Positions 19,663 through 28,051 of a stretch of DNA of 64,000 nucleotides are shown here, piece after piece. Every line of letters starts with the position of its first letter. Position 1 is the stretch's first letter. The DNA is from Xenophilus aerolatus. GTDB taxonomy: Bacteria > Pseudomonadota > Gammaproteobacteria > Burkholderiales > Burkholderiaceae_C. The stretch is taken from assembly GCA_030418545.1 (NCBI GenBank), contig QAIB01000008.1:62001-126000 (forward strand). Direction: 5' to 3'. The notes under the pieces are model-generated. The model had not been told where the DNA came from. It made no database searches and saw only the letters and a program-made list of their open reading frames with translations. A program made the translations under genes and the position numbers.

Positions 19663-19749
19663 TGACCCCCAAGCTTGCGTCTTCGCCGCTGCGCTGCCCC
19701 CCGAGGGGGCAGGCCCGCCTTGGGGCGGCCCGGCGGCGGGCCGGCGCGC
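19663..19749. repeat. GC-rich hairpin repeat, copy A (nuoM-nuoN spacer)
   Basis: Starts TGACCCCCAAGCTTGCG, contains the core GCCCCCCGAGGGGGC at 19696-19710 and ends CTTGGGGCGGCCCGGCGG plus a few GC-rich bases. The same unit occurs between livG and livF and, diverged, between livH and livM. It occupies nearly all of the nuoM-nuoN spacer. Confidence 0.8.
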
Positions 19750-19765
19750 TGAACAAGAGAACGAG

Positions 19766-21253
19766 ATGATTGACAAACTCAGCTGGATCACGATCTACCC
19801 CGAGATCGTCCTGCTCGTGATGGCGTGCATCATCGCGCTGGTGGACCTGTCGACCACCGATGCGCGCCGCACCCGCACCTATGTGCTCACCCTGCTGACC
19901 CTGGCCGTGGTGGCCGTGCTCACCGGCATGCAGGCGAATGCCGGCCGGACCGTCTACGGTTTCGGCGGCATGGTGGTCAGCGACCCGATGGGCAACTGGC
20001 TCAAGTGCTTCGCCACCGTGGCACTGATGGTCACGCTCGTGTACGGCCGTCCCTACGCGGCCGACCGCCAGATGCTGCGCGGCGGCGAGATGTTCACGAT
20101 CAGCATGTTCTCGCTGCTGGGCATGTTCGTCATGATCTCGGGCAGCAACTTCCTGCTGATCTACCTGGGTCTCGAACTGCTCACGCTGTCGAGCTATGCG
20201 CTCGTCGCCCTGCGCCGCGACAACGCCGTGGCCAGCGAAGCGGCCATGAAGTACTTCGTGCTCGGCGCCATGGCCAGCGGCTTCCTGCTGTACGGCCTGT
20301 CGATGATGTACGGCGCCACCGGCTCGCTCGACGTGAACGAGGTCTTCAAGGCCATCGCCAGCCGCAAGGTCAACCACCAGGTGCTGGTCTTCGGCCTGGT
20401 CTTCATCGTCGCCGGCCTGGCCTTCAAGCTGGGCGCCGCACCCTTCCACATGTGGGTGCCCGACGTGTACCAGGGCGCGCCCACCGCGATCACGCTCCTC
20501 ATCGGCGCGGCGCCCGAACTGGCGGCCTTCGCCATCGTGATCCGCCTGCTGGTCGAAGGGCTGCTGCCGCTGGCCATCGACTGGCAGCAGATGCTGGCGC
20601 TGCTGGCCATCGCCTCGCTGCTGGTGGGCAACCTGGCGGCCATCGCGCAGACCAACCTCAAGCGCATGCTGGCCTACTCGACCATCGCGCAGATGGGCTT
20701 CATGCTGCTGGGCCTGGTGGCGGGCGTGGTCAACGGCAACACCTACAACGCGCAGTACGCGTACAGCGCGTCGATGTTCTACATCGTCACCTACGTCCTG
20801 ACTACGCTGGCCAGCTTCGGCATCATCCTGCTGCTGGCGCGCGAAGGCTTCGAGAGCGAGGAGATCTCCGACCTGGCCGGCCTCAACCAGCGCAGCCCGC
20901 TCTACGCCGGCGTGATGGCGATCGCGATGTTCTCGCTGGCCGGCATCCCGCCGCTGGTGGGCTTCTACGCCAAGCTGGCCGTTTTGCAGGCGCTGATCGC
21001 ATCGGGCCAGGCGCTGTACATCGGCCTCGCGGTGTACGCGGTCGTGATGTCGCTGGTCGGCGCGTTCTACTACCTGCGCGTGGTCAAGGTCATGTACTTC
21101 GATGCGCCCCTCACCGCCACCACGGTGTCGGCGCCGCGCGACGTGCGCACGGTGCTGACGCTCAACGGCGCGCTGATCCTGATCCTGGGCATCCTGCCCG
21201 GTGGGCTGATGACGCTGTGCGCGCAGGCCATCGTGGCCACGCTCGCCAACTGA
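19766..21253 (+). CDS. nuoN: NADH-quinone oxidoreductase subunit N
   Basis: 495-residue antiporter-like ND2 subunit, last of the core nuo genes. Conserved segments are [40 protein letters not shown] and [20 protein letters not shown]. The spacer before it is filled by a GC-rich repeat, and ATG 19766 is preceded by an AAGAGAACGAG purine-rich stretch. Confidence 0.97.
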   Translation: MIDKLSWITIYPEIVLLVMACIIALVDLSTTDARRTRTYVLTLLTLAVVAVLTGMQANAGRTVYGFGGMVVSDPMGNWLKCFATVALMVTLVYGRPYAADRQMLRGGEMFTISMFSLLGMFVMISGSNFLLIYLGLELLTLSSYALVALRRDNAVASEAAMKYFVLGAMASGFLLYGLSMMYGATGSLDVNEVFKAIASRKVNHQVLVFGLVFIVAGLAFKLGAAPFHMWVPDVYQGAPTAITLLIGAAPELAAFAIVIRLLVEGLLPLAIDWQQMLALLAIASLLVGNLAAIAQTNLKRMLAYSTIAQMGFMLLGLVAGVVNGNTYNAQYAYSASMFYIVTYVLTTLASFGIILLLAREGFESEEISDLAGLNQRSPLYAGVMAIAMFSLAGIPPLVGFYAKLAVLQALIASGQALYIGLAVYAVVMSLVGAFYYLRVVKVMYFDAPLTATTVSAPRDVRTVLTLNGALILILGILPGGLMTLCAQAIVATLAN

Positions 21254-21266
21254 GCCTCGGAGCCGC

Positions 21267-21587
21267 ATGGGCGGGCTGTCGCAAAGCGCTTCGGTCTGGC
21301 TGGTGCTGCTGGTCGCGGTGCTGGCGGCGAACCTGCCTTTCATGACGGAGCGCCTGCTGGGCGTCCTGCCCGTCCCGGGCGGGCACAAGTCGCTGGCGTG
21401 GCGTCTGGCCGAACTCGCCGTGCTGTACGGCCTCACCGGTGCCGTCGGCTTGCTGTTCGAGCGGCGTCTCGGCCAGATCGCGCCGCAGGGCTGGGAGTTC
21501 TACGCCGTGACAGGCGCGCTCTTCCTGGTGCTGGCTTTTCCCGGCTTCACCTGGCGCTACCTCGTCAAGCACCGCGCGGCCACCTGA
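21267..21587 (+). CDS. DUF2818 family membrane protein linked to nuo operon
   Basis: 106 residues with three hydrophobic segments (about 10-27, 44-62 and 79-98). The N-terminal pattern SVWLVLLVAVLAANLPFMTERLL is that of DUF2818, a small family found directly after nuoN in betaproteobacteria. It begins 13 bp after nuoN, in the same operon. Its role is not established; a contribution to complex I assembly or stability is a reasonable guess from position only. Confidence 0.75.
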   Translation: MGGLSQSASVWLVLLVAVLAANLPFMTERLLGVLPVPGGHKSLAWRLAELAVLYGLTGAVGLLFERRLGQIAPQGWEFYAVTGALFLVLAFPGFTWRYLVKHRAAT

Positions 21588-21623
21588 CGGACGCACTGCC
21601 ACCACTTCTTTGCGAGATCCATC

Positions 21624-22217
21624 ATGAGCGACACCCACCTCAAGGAAGAGCGCGTCGGCTCGCAGGAGCTGTTCAAGGGCCACTTCCTCGAGGCGCGCCG
21701 CGACACCATCCGGCTGCCCGACGGCAAGACGGCGACGCGCGAGTACGTCGTGCACCCGGGGGCGGTGGTTGTAATTCCACTCTTGGACGATGGCCGAATC
21801 GTGCTCGAGCGCCAGTACCGTTACCCGGTCGGCCAGGTGATGGTGGAGTTCCCGGCCGGCAAGCTCGACGCCGGCGAGGACCCCTTCGTCTGCGGCCAGC
21901 GTGAGCTGATCGAAGAGACCGGCTACCGCGCTCGCGAGTGGGCGCGCGCCGGCGTGATGCACCTCGCCGTGGCCTATTCGACCGAGATCATCCACATCTA
22001 CTTCGCGCGCGGCCTCACGGCGGGCGAGCGGCAGCTCGACCACGGCGAGTTCCTCGACGTGTTCGCCGCCACGCCCGAACAACTGCTCGGCTGGTGCCGC
22101 GATGGCACCGTCACCGACGCCAAGACACTGAGCTGCGCCGTCTGGCTGCAGAACGTGCTGTCGGGCGCATGGACGCTGGACTGGTCGGCGGGCGAGGGCG
22201 CGGCCACCGCCGGATAA
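21624..22217 (+). CDS. NUDIX hydrolase, ADP-ribose pyrophosphatase type
   Basis: 197 residues. The Nudix box G-x5-E-x7-REL-x-EE-x-G is complete at about residues 79-101 (GKLDAGEDPFVCGQ, then RELIEETGYR), and the preceding VIPLLDDGRIVLERQYRYPV segment is characteristic of the NudF/ADPRase group, which hydrolyses ADP-ribose to AMP and ribose 5-phosphate. It follows the nuo operon by 36 bp in the same direction and may be co-transcribed. Substrate is inferred from subfamily resemblance. Confidence 0.85.
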   Translation: MSDTHLKEERVGSQELFKGHFLEARRDTIRLPDGKTATREYVVHPGAVVVIPLLDDGRIVLERQYRYPVGQVMVEFPAGKLDAGEDPFVCGQRELIEETGYRAREWARAGVMHLAVAYSTEIIHIYFARGLTAGERQLDHGEFLDVFAATPEQLLGWCRDGTVTDAKTLSCAVWLQNVLSGAWTLDWSAGEGAATAG

Positions 22218-22225
22218 TCGCGGCC

Positions 22226-22660
22226 ATGAAAGTCCTCAACCTGCGTTGCGAGCACAGCCACACCTTCGAGGGTTGGTTCGCGTCGGCCGAGGACTTCGAG
22301 TCGCAATGCGCGCGCGGGCTGGTGGAGTGCCCGATGTGCGGCAGCACCGCAATCACCAAGGGGCTCAGCGCCCCGCGCCTGAACCTCGGCGCGGCGCGCG
22401 AGCCCGAGGCGCCCCAGGCGGCGCCCGCGGTCGACACCCCCGAGGCCCGCTGGATGCGTGCCGTGCGCGAGGTGCTGGCGCGCACCGAGGACGTCGGCGA
22501 CCGCTTCGTCGACGAAGCCCGCCGCATGCACTACGGAGAGACCGAGGAGCGCGGCATCCGCGGCCAGGCGAGCCCCGAGCAGGCCGAGGCCCTGCTCGAC
22601 GAGGGCATCGTCGTCATGCCGCTGCTGGTTCCACCGGGCGCCAAGGGCACGCTGCAGTAG
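22226..22660 (+). CDS. DUF1178 family protein
   Basis: 144 residues starting MKVLNLRCEHSHTFEGWF, the DUF1178 signature, with a possible zinc site from C8, H10 or H12 and the CPMC pair C35/C38. The C-terminal half is acidic and helical, with GVVMPLL-like ending (IVVMPLLVPPG). It begins 8 bp after the NUDIX gene stop, so the two are probably co-transcribed. Function unknown in the family. Confidence 0.8.
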   Translation: MKVLNLRCEHSHTFEGWFASAEDFESQCARGLVECPMCGSTAITKGLSAPRLNLGAAREPEAPQAAPAVDTPEARWMRAVREVLARTEDVGDRFVDEARRMHYGETEERGIRGQASPEQAEALLDEGIVVMPLLVPPGAKGTLQ

Positions 22661-22684
22661 CCTGCCAACAGGCCGGCGCCAGAT

Positions 22685-22738
22685 CGTCACGTTCGTGACG
22701 AATTCGGCTGCAGCCCCCGCCCGGCGGGCGCTGCAGCC
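22685..22738. terminator. Palindromes between convergent genes (possible bidirectional terminator)
   Basis: Two dyads fill the gap between the DUF1178 gene and the convergent ABC exporter: CGTCACG-TT-CGTGACG at 22685-22700 and a 33-bp near-perfect palindrome at 22706-22738 (16-bp arms, one mismatch, 1-nt centre). Neither has a T-run, so classical Rho-independent termination is uncertain. Confidence 0.45.
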
Positions 22739-22756
22739 CGATTGCACTTTCGAACT

Positions 22757-24559
22757 TCAGGCCACGAACTGCAGCGCCGCGAGCTGCGCATAGACGCCGC
22801 CCAGCGCCACCAGCTCGGCATGCGTGCCCTGCTCGACGATCGCGCCGTGGTCCAGCACGACGATGCGGTCGGCCTTCTGCACCGTGGCCAGGCGGTGGGC
22901 GATGACCACCGTGGTGCGGTCCTGCATCGCGGACTCGAGGGCAGCCTGGACCATGCGTTCGCTCTCGGCGTCGAGGGCGCTGGTGGCCTCGTCGAGCAGC
23001 AGCAGTGGCGGGTTCTTCAGCATCGCCCGTGCGATCGCGATGCGCTGGCGCTGGCCGCCCGACAGGCGCACGCCGCGTTCGCCGAGGAAGGTGTCGAAGC
23101 CCTCGGGCAGCGCGTCGATGAAGGCCTCGGCATGCGCCGCGCGGGCGGCGGCGCGCACCTCGTCGTCGCTGGCGCCGGGTCGGCCGTAGCGGATGTTCTC
23201 CAGCGCACTGGTCGAGAAGATGACCGCGTCCTGCGGCACCAGTCCGATGCGCTGGCGCAGGTCTTCGAGGGACAGCGTGGCGAGCGGCTGGCCGTCGAGC
23301 AGGATGCGGCCGGACTGCGCGTCGTAGAAGCGCAGCAGCAGCTGGAACACCGTGCTCTTGCCGGCCCCGCTGGCGCCCACCAGCGCGACGGTTTCGCCCG
23401 GTGCGATCGCCAGGTCGAACTGCCGCAGCGCCGGAATGCCGGGCCGCGAGGGATAGTGGAAGTCCACGGCCTCGAATCGCACCGCGCTGCCGCCCTGCGG
23501 CACCGGCGCGACCACCGGCTGGTGCGGCGAGGCGATGACCGGGCGCGCATGCAGCAGTTCCATCAGGCGCTCGGTCGCGCCGGCCGCGCGCAGCAGTTCG
23601 CCGTACACCTCGCCCAGCACCGCCGAGGCGCTGGCCAGGATGATCACGTAGACCACCGTCTGGCCCAGGTGGCCGGCCGTGATCTCGCCGCGCATCACGG
23701 CCTGCGTGCCCGCATACAGGCCCCAGAGCAGGGCGGCCGAGGTGGCGATGATGATGAAGGCCACCAGCACGGCGCGCGCCTTGGTGCGGCGCACCGCGGT
23801 GCGGAAGGCGTCTTGCGTCGAGGCCGCGAAGCGCTCCGACTCGCGCGCCTCGGCGGTGTAGCTCTGGACCACCGGGATGGCGTTCAGCACCTCGCCGGCG
23901 ATCGCGCTGGCATCGGCCACCCGGTCCTGGCTGGCGCGTGACAGGCGGCGCACCCGGCGGCCGAAGAGCATGCTCGGCACCACGACCAGCACCAGCACCA
24001 GGCCCACCTGGGCCATCACGTAGGGGTTGGTCCACACCAGCATCACCAGCGCGCCCAGGCCCATCACCGCGTTGCGCAGGCCCATGCTCAGGGAGGAACC
24101 CACCACCGTCTGCACGAGGGTGGTGTCGGCCGTCAGGCGCGACAGCACCTCGCCCGTCTGCGTGGTCTCGAAGAACTGCGGGCTCTGGCGCAGCACATGG
24201 CGGTACACGGCGTTGCGCAGGTCGGCCGTGATGCGTTCGCCCAGCCAGCTCACCGTGTAGAAGCGCGCCGCCGAGAAGACACCCAGCGCGATCGCGACCA
24301 GGAACAGCTCGAAGAAGTGGTTGCGCAACGCCAGCGCCTGCGCGCCGCGGTCCGACGGCACCAGGCCGCCGTCGATGAGGCCGCGCAGCGCCAGCGGAAA
24401 GAGCAGGGTGGTCACGGCGGCCAGCACCAGAAACAGCGCCGCCAGGCCGATCTGGACGCGATAGGGCCGCAGGAACGGGCGCAGGCCCGAAAGCGCGCGC
24501 GGCGATGCCTTGGCCGGTGCGGGGGAAAGGTCGCCCGTGGCGGGCAGGGAGGCAGCCAT
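22757..24559 (-). CDS. ABC exporter, fused permease-ATPase (MsbA/BmrA-like)
   Basis: 600-residue half-transporter that would act as a homodimer in the inner membrane. Six hydrophobic helices occupy about residues 35-320; the nucleotide-binding domain has Walker A GASGAGKST (395-403), signature LSGGQ (499-503), Walker B LLLLDE (519-524) and the switch histidine H555. Domain order and length match type IV exporters of lipids or drugs. It stands divergent from the marR-efflux operon, which fits a drug or lipid role, but the substrate cannot be read from sequence. Confidence 0.85.
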   Translation of the reverse strand: MAASLPATGDLSPAPAKASPRALSGLRPFLRPYRVQIGLAALFLVLAAVTTLLFPLALRGLIDGGLVPSDRGAQALALRNHFFELFLVAIALGVFSAARFYTVSWLGERITADLRNAVYRHVLRQSPQFFETTQTGEVLSRLTADTTLVQTVVGSSLSMGLRNAVMGLGALVMLVWTNPYVMAQVGLVLVLVVVPSMLFGRRVRRLSRASQDRVADASAIAGEVLNAIPVVQSYTAEARESERFAASTQDAFRTAVRRTKARAVLVAFIIIATSAALLWGLYAGTQAVMRGEITAGHLGQTVVYVIILASASAVLGEVYGELLRAAGATERLMELLHARPVIASPHQPVVAPVPQGGSAVRFEAVDFHYPSRPGIPALRQFDLAIAPGETVALVGASGAGKSTVFQLLLRFYDAQSGRILLDGQPLATLSLEDLRQRIGLVPQDAVIFSTSALENIRYGRPGASDDEVRAAARAAHAEAFIDALPEGFDTFLGERGVRLSGGQRQRIAIARAMLKNPPLLLLDEATSALDAESERMVQAALESAMQDRTTVVIAHRLATVQKADRIVVLDHGAIVEQGTHAELVALGGVYAQLAALQFVA

Positions 24560-24599
24560 CGGTCGATTCTAGCCAACCGTTGCCGTCACAAAGTCAGCC

Positions 24600-24628
24600 T
24601 TGACAATTACTGCCATGGCAACTAATAT
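24600..24628 (+). promoter_or_regulatory. Sigma-70 promoter of the marR-efflux operon
   Basis: TTGACA (24600-24605), 17-bp spacer, TAATAT (24623-24628): a near-consensus promoter. The predicted transcription start is near 24635, almost at the ATG at 24636, so the regulator may be translated from a very short or absent leader. Confidence 0.85.
24606..24626. promoter_or_regulatory. Candidate MarR operator within the promoter spacer
   Basis: The 10-bp perfect palindrome TGCCATGGCA (24611-24620) is flanked by ATTA on the left and TAAT on the right. It lies between the -35 and -10 hexamers, where bound repressor would block RNA polymerase, as expected for MarR autoregulation. Confidence 0.65.
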
Positions 24629-24635
24629 TCGCCTC

Positions 24636-25181
24636 ATGCCCCAGGACACCCCCTCTGCCGATCGTTCGGTCGGCCAGACCTTCTACCGTCCCGACAACTA
24701 CTCGGCCGACGAAAGCATCGGGCTGATGATGCGGCGCATCATCACCGCCGTGGGGCAGGCCGTGGAGGCCGAGCTGGTGGAGCCGGGCGGCCCCACCTAC
24801 CCGCAGTGGATTCCGCTGCACAAGCTGCACATGCACACCGGCCCGTCGACCACGGTCGCCGAGCTGGCCCGCGTGTGCGAACTCGACACCGGCGCCATGA
24901 CGCGCCTGCTCGATCGGCTGGAGGCCAAGGGCCTGGTGCGCCGCGTGCGCTCCGTGGCCGACCGCCGCGTGGTGCACATCGAACTCACCGACGAGGGCGC
25001 CGAGCACGCCAAGCGCGTGCCCCATGTGCTGTGCCGGGTCCAGAACGAATTCCTCGCCGGCTTCGACGAAGCCGAATGGAAACAGCTGAAGGCGTACCTG
25101 CGCCGCATCCTCAACAACTCCGTCGACGCCTCGGCCCGGGCCGCGGCGCGCAAAGAAAAAGATGACAGCGCTTCTTCCTGA
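24636..25181 (+). CDS. MarR family transcriptional regulator of the efflux operon
   Basis: 181 residues from ATG 24636. The winged helix spans roughly residues 58-122, with the recognition-helix region STTVAELARVCELDTGAMTR and the wing VRRVRSVADRR. The family represses divergent or downstream drug-efflux genes and releases DNA on binding phenolic or other ligands. Two upstream in-frame starts (TTG 24600, ATG 24615) lie inside the promoter and would not be transcribed, so 24636 was chosen. The stop lies 20 bp inside the next gene, indicating one operon. Confidence 0.85.
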   Translation: MPQDTPSADRSVGQTFYRPDNYSADESIGLMMRRIITAVGQAVEAELVEPGGPTYPQWIPLHKLHMHTGPSTTVAELARVCELDTGAMTRLLDRLEAKGLVRRVRSVADRRVVHIELTDEGAEHAKRVPHVLCRVQNEFLAGFDEAEWKQLKAYLRRILNNSVDASARAAARKEKDDSASS

Positions 25182-26652
25182 TCTTCCCGTGGCACGGCGT
25201 GGTGCCGTGGTGCTCGCCGCGGCCGCGCTGGCTGCGGCACTCGCGGGCTGCGCCGACATGGCCGGCATCGACTCGCAGGCGCAGATGCGCGACGCGGCCG
25301 CCGTCGGCCTGCCTGCAGCCGATGCCACCGCCAGCACGGCGCCGGCTGTCGACAGCCAATGGTGGCGCGGCTTCGGCGACGCCCAGCTCGATGGCCTGAT
25401 CGACACCGCCCTGCAGGGCAACCCCAACCTCGCCGTCGCATCGGCCCGCCTGGCCAAGGCCGAGGCGACCATCCGCGCCGCGCGCTCGGCCGACATGCCG
25501 CAGATCAAGGGCGACCTGAACCTCAACCGCTCGCTGTATTCCGAGAACTACATCTACCCCGACCCCCTGGGCGGATCGATCCAGAACAGCGGGCTGCTGC
25601 AGATCGGCGGGAGCTGGGAACTCGATTTCTTCGGCAAGAACCGCGCCGCCATCGAAGCGGCAGTGGGCAACGCCCGGGCCGCGCAGGCCGACGCCGAAGC
25701 CGCGCGCGTGCTGCTCGCCAGCAACGTGGCGCGCGGCTACGTGCAGTGGGCGCGGCTGGAGGCGCAGCTCGCCGTGGCCAAGCGCACGCTGGCCCAGCGC
25801 GACGAGACGCTGCGCCTCGTGCGCGACCGCGTCTCGGCCGGCCTCGACACCCGGCTGGAGTTGCGCCAGAGCGAGGGCGGCCTGCCCGAAGCGCGCCAGC
25901 AGATCGAGGCGCTGAACGAGCAGATCGGCATCGCCAGGCATGCGCTCGACGCGCTGGTGGCCAAGCCGAATGCGACCGAAACGCTCACCCCGCCTGCGCT
26001 GTCGGCAATGAAAAACATAGCGGTGCAGCCCGTGCTGCCGGCCGACCTGCTGGGTCGCCGCGCCGACATCGCGGCCGCCCGCTGGCGCGCCGAGGCGGCG
26101 ACCAGCGACGTCGACTACGCCCGCAAGCAGTTCTATCCCAACGTCAATCTCACCGCCTTCGTCGGCGTGCAGTCGCTGGGCTTCGGCAACCTGCTGAAAT
26201 CCGGCAGCGAGCAGTGGGGCGTGGGGCCGGCCATCACGCTGCCGATCTTCGAGGGTGGCCGCCTGCGCGCCAACCTGCGCGGCAAGGCGGCCGACCGCGA
26301 TGCGGCCGTGGAAAGCTACAACGCCGCCGTGATCGACGCCGTGCGCGACGTGGCCGACCAGGTCACCAGCATCCAGTCCGTGGCACGCCAGCAGGCCCAG
26401 CAGCGCGAAGCGCAGGCCGCCGCCGAAGGCGCCTACGACATCGCGGTGCAGCGCTATGGCGCGGGACTGGGCAATTACCTCAACGTCCTCACCGCCGAAA
26501 CCACCGTGCTGGCCCAGCGCCGGCAGGCCGTCGACCTCGCGGCGCGTGCACTCGACACGCAGGTGGCCCTGGCGCGCGCCCTCGGCGGCGGCTGGCGACC
26601 GGCCGACGCGCAGACCACCGCGTCGGTGCCCGCCGCATCGGCGACCCGTTGA
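25162..26652 (+). CDS. Outer-membrane efflux lipoprotein (NodT family)
   Basis: 496-residue TolC-like outer-membrane factor. The signal peptide ends in a lipobox LAGC with C30 as the lipidated cysteine. Two repeats of the OEP domain follow; WWRGFGDAQLDGLIDTAL marks the first and LGRRADIAAARWRAEAATSDVD the second. It overlaps marR by 20 bp and is followed by EmrA- and EmrB-like genes, forming a complete tripartite pump. Residues about 277-288 (PALSAMKNIAV) may come from a very diverged dispersed repeat copy, but that is weak. Confidence 0.9.
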   Translation: MTALLPDLPVARRGAVVLAAAALAAALAGCADMAGIDSQAQMRDAAAVGLPAADATASTAPAVDSQWWRGFGDAQLDGLIDTALQGNPNLAVASARLAKAEATIRAARSADMPQIKGDLNLNRSLYSENYIYPDPLGGSIQNSGLLQIGGSWELDFFGKNRAAIEAAVGNARAAQADAEAARVLLASNVARGYVQWARLEAQLAVAKRTLAQRDETLRLVRDRVSAGLDTRLELRQSEGGLPEARQQIEALNEQIGIARHALDALVAKPNATETLTPPALSAMKNIAVQPVLPADLLGRRADIAAARWRAEAATSDVDYARKQFYPNVNLTAFVGVQSLGFGNLLKSGSEQWGVGPAITLPIFEGGRLRANLRGKAADRDAAVESYNAAVIDAVRDVADQVTSIQSVARQQAQQREAQAAAEGAYDIAVQRYGAGLGNYLNVLTAETTVLAQRRQAVDLAARALDTQVALARALGGGWRPADAQTTASVPAASATR

Positions 26653-26701
26653 GTCCGCACGCCGCCGACTCCATCGTCTCTTCAAGAATCCTTCCAACAC
26701 C

Positions 26702-28027
26702 ATGAGCGAGAACACCACCCCCAACGCCCCGGCAACCGCAGCGCCGGCCGAAGCACCCGCCGGCAACGGCAAGCGCCGCCGCGCGCTCACGGCCCTGGCG
26801 GCCGTCGTCATCGTCGTCGGCGGTGGCTGGGGCCTGTACGAATGGCTGGTCGCCAGCCACTACGAGGACACCGACAACGCCTACGTCCAGGGCAACGTGA
26901 TCCAGATCACGCCGCAGATCGGCGGCACCGTGATGGCCATCGGCGCCGACGACACCGACTTCGTCAAGGCCGGCCAGCCGCTGGTGCAGCTCGACCCCGC
27001 CGACGCGAAGGTCGCGCTCGAGCAGGCCGAGGCCGCCCTGGGCCAGGCCGTGCGCCAGGTGCGCACGCTGTATGCCAACAACGGCTCGCTGGCCGCGCAG
27101 GTGGCGCTGCGCCAGGCCGACGTGGTGAAGGCGCAGAGCGACATTGCTCGCGCGCAGGACGACCTCAAGCGCCGCCAGGCGCTGTCGGGCAACGGCGCCG
27201 TGTCGAAGGAAGAGCTCAACCATTCCGAGACCACGCTGGCCAACGCGAAGAGCGCCCTGGCAGCGGCCCAGGCGGGCGTCGCGGCGGCGCGCGAGAACCT
27301 CGCCAGCAACCGTTCGCTCACCGACGGCACCAACGTCGAGGACCACCCCAGCGTGCAGGCGGCGGCCGCCAAGGTGCGCGAGGCCTACCTCGCCACGCAG
27401 CGCGTCGCCATGCCGGCGCCGGTCGACGGCTACGTCGCCAAGCGCACCGTGCAACTGGGCCAGCGCGTGAGCCCCGGCACGCCCATGATGTCCATCGTGC
27501 CTTTGAACCAGCTGTGGGTCGACGCCAACTTCAAGGAACCGCAGCTGCGCAACATCCGCATCGGCCAGGGCGTGAAGCTCACCGCCGACCTCTACGGCAA
27601 GAAGGTCGAGTACGACGGCAAGGTGGCCGGCCTGGGTGTGGGCACGGGCGCGGCCTTCGCGCTGCTGCCGGCGCAGAACGCCACCGGCAACTGGATCAAG
27701 GTGGTGCAGCGCGTGCCCGTGCGCATCGCGCTGGAGCCCTCGCAGCTCAAGGCCAACCCGCTGCGCGTGGGCCTGTCGATGGACGTCGAGATCGACGTGC
27801 GCAACAAGGACGGCCAGATGCTGGCCGAGGCGCCGCGCACCACGGCGCTGGCGCAGACCGAGGTCTACAGCGCGCTCGACAAGGGCGCCGAAGCCGAGGT
27901 GCGCCGCATCATCGCCGCGAACCTCGGCCGCGAGCCGGCGGCAGCGCCTGCCGCGCACCGCCCCGGTTCGGCCGCGCCGACGGCCGGCGACGCCGCGCAC
28001 GTGGCGCTACAGAACAAGCCGATCTGA
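26702..28027 (+). CDS. EmrA-like membrane fusion protein (HlyD family)
   Basis: 441-residue periplasmic adaptor. One N-terminal transmembrane helix (about residues 27-46) is followed by the EDTDNAYVQGNVIQITPQIGG lipoyl-domain segment, a long alanine/glutamine-rich coiled-coil hairpin (about 95-215), and the second lipoyl half with PVDGYVAKRTVQLGQRVSPG. This architecture is that of EmrA, which bridges an MFS pump and an outer-membrane channel. It has an unusual Pro/Ala-rich C-terminal extension. Start ATG 26702 gives the cytosolic N-terminal tail. Confidence 0.9.
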   Translation: MSENTTPNAPATAAPAEAPAGNGKRRRALTALAAVVIVVGGGWGLYEWLVASHYEDTDNAYVQGNVIQITPQIGGTVMAIGADDTDFVKAGQPLVQLDPADAKVALEQAEAALGQAVRQVRTLYANNGSLAAQVALRQADVVKAQSDIARAQDDLKRRQALSGNGAVSKEELNHSETTLANAKSALAAAQAGVAAARENLASNRSLTDGTNVEDHPSVQAAAAKVREAYLATQRVAMPAPVDGYVAKRTVQLGQRVSPGTPMMSIVPLNQLWVDANFKEPQLRNIRIGQGVKLTADLYGKKVEYDGKVAGLGVGTGAAFALLPAQNATGNWIKVVQRVPVRIALEPSQLKANPLRVGLSMDVEIDVRNKDGQMLAEAPRTTALAQTEVYSALDKGAEAEVRRIIAANLGREPAAAPAAHRPGSAAPTAGDAAHVALQNKPI

Positions 28028-28051
28028 TCCCGTCACGCGCCATCGATTCCT

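Noticed and set aside
18014-21436. A 1140-codon minus-strand open frame opposite nuoM-nuoN
   Set aside because: Shadow frame with H/Q/R-rich composition and no domain; the plus-strand subunits are full length.
24600-24635. Longer MarR starts (TTG 24600, ATG 24615)
   Set aside because: They coincide with the -35 hexamer and promoter spacer; the mRNA would begin later.
25991-26023. Possible AGCTATC repeat copy inside the outer-membrane efflux gene
   Set aside because: Only GCAATGAAAAACATAGC and a few upstream bases resemble the family; the CGCCCGCC core is missing, so similarity may be chance.
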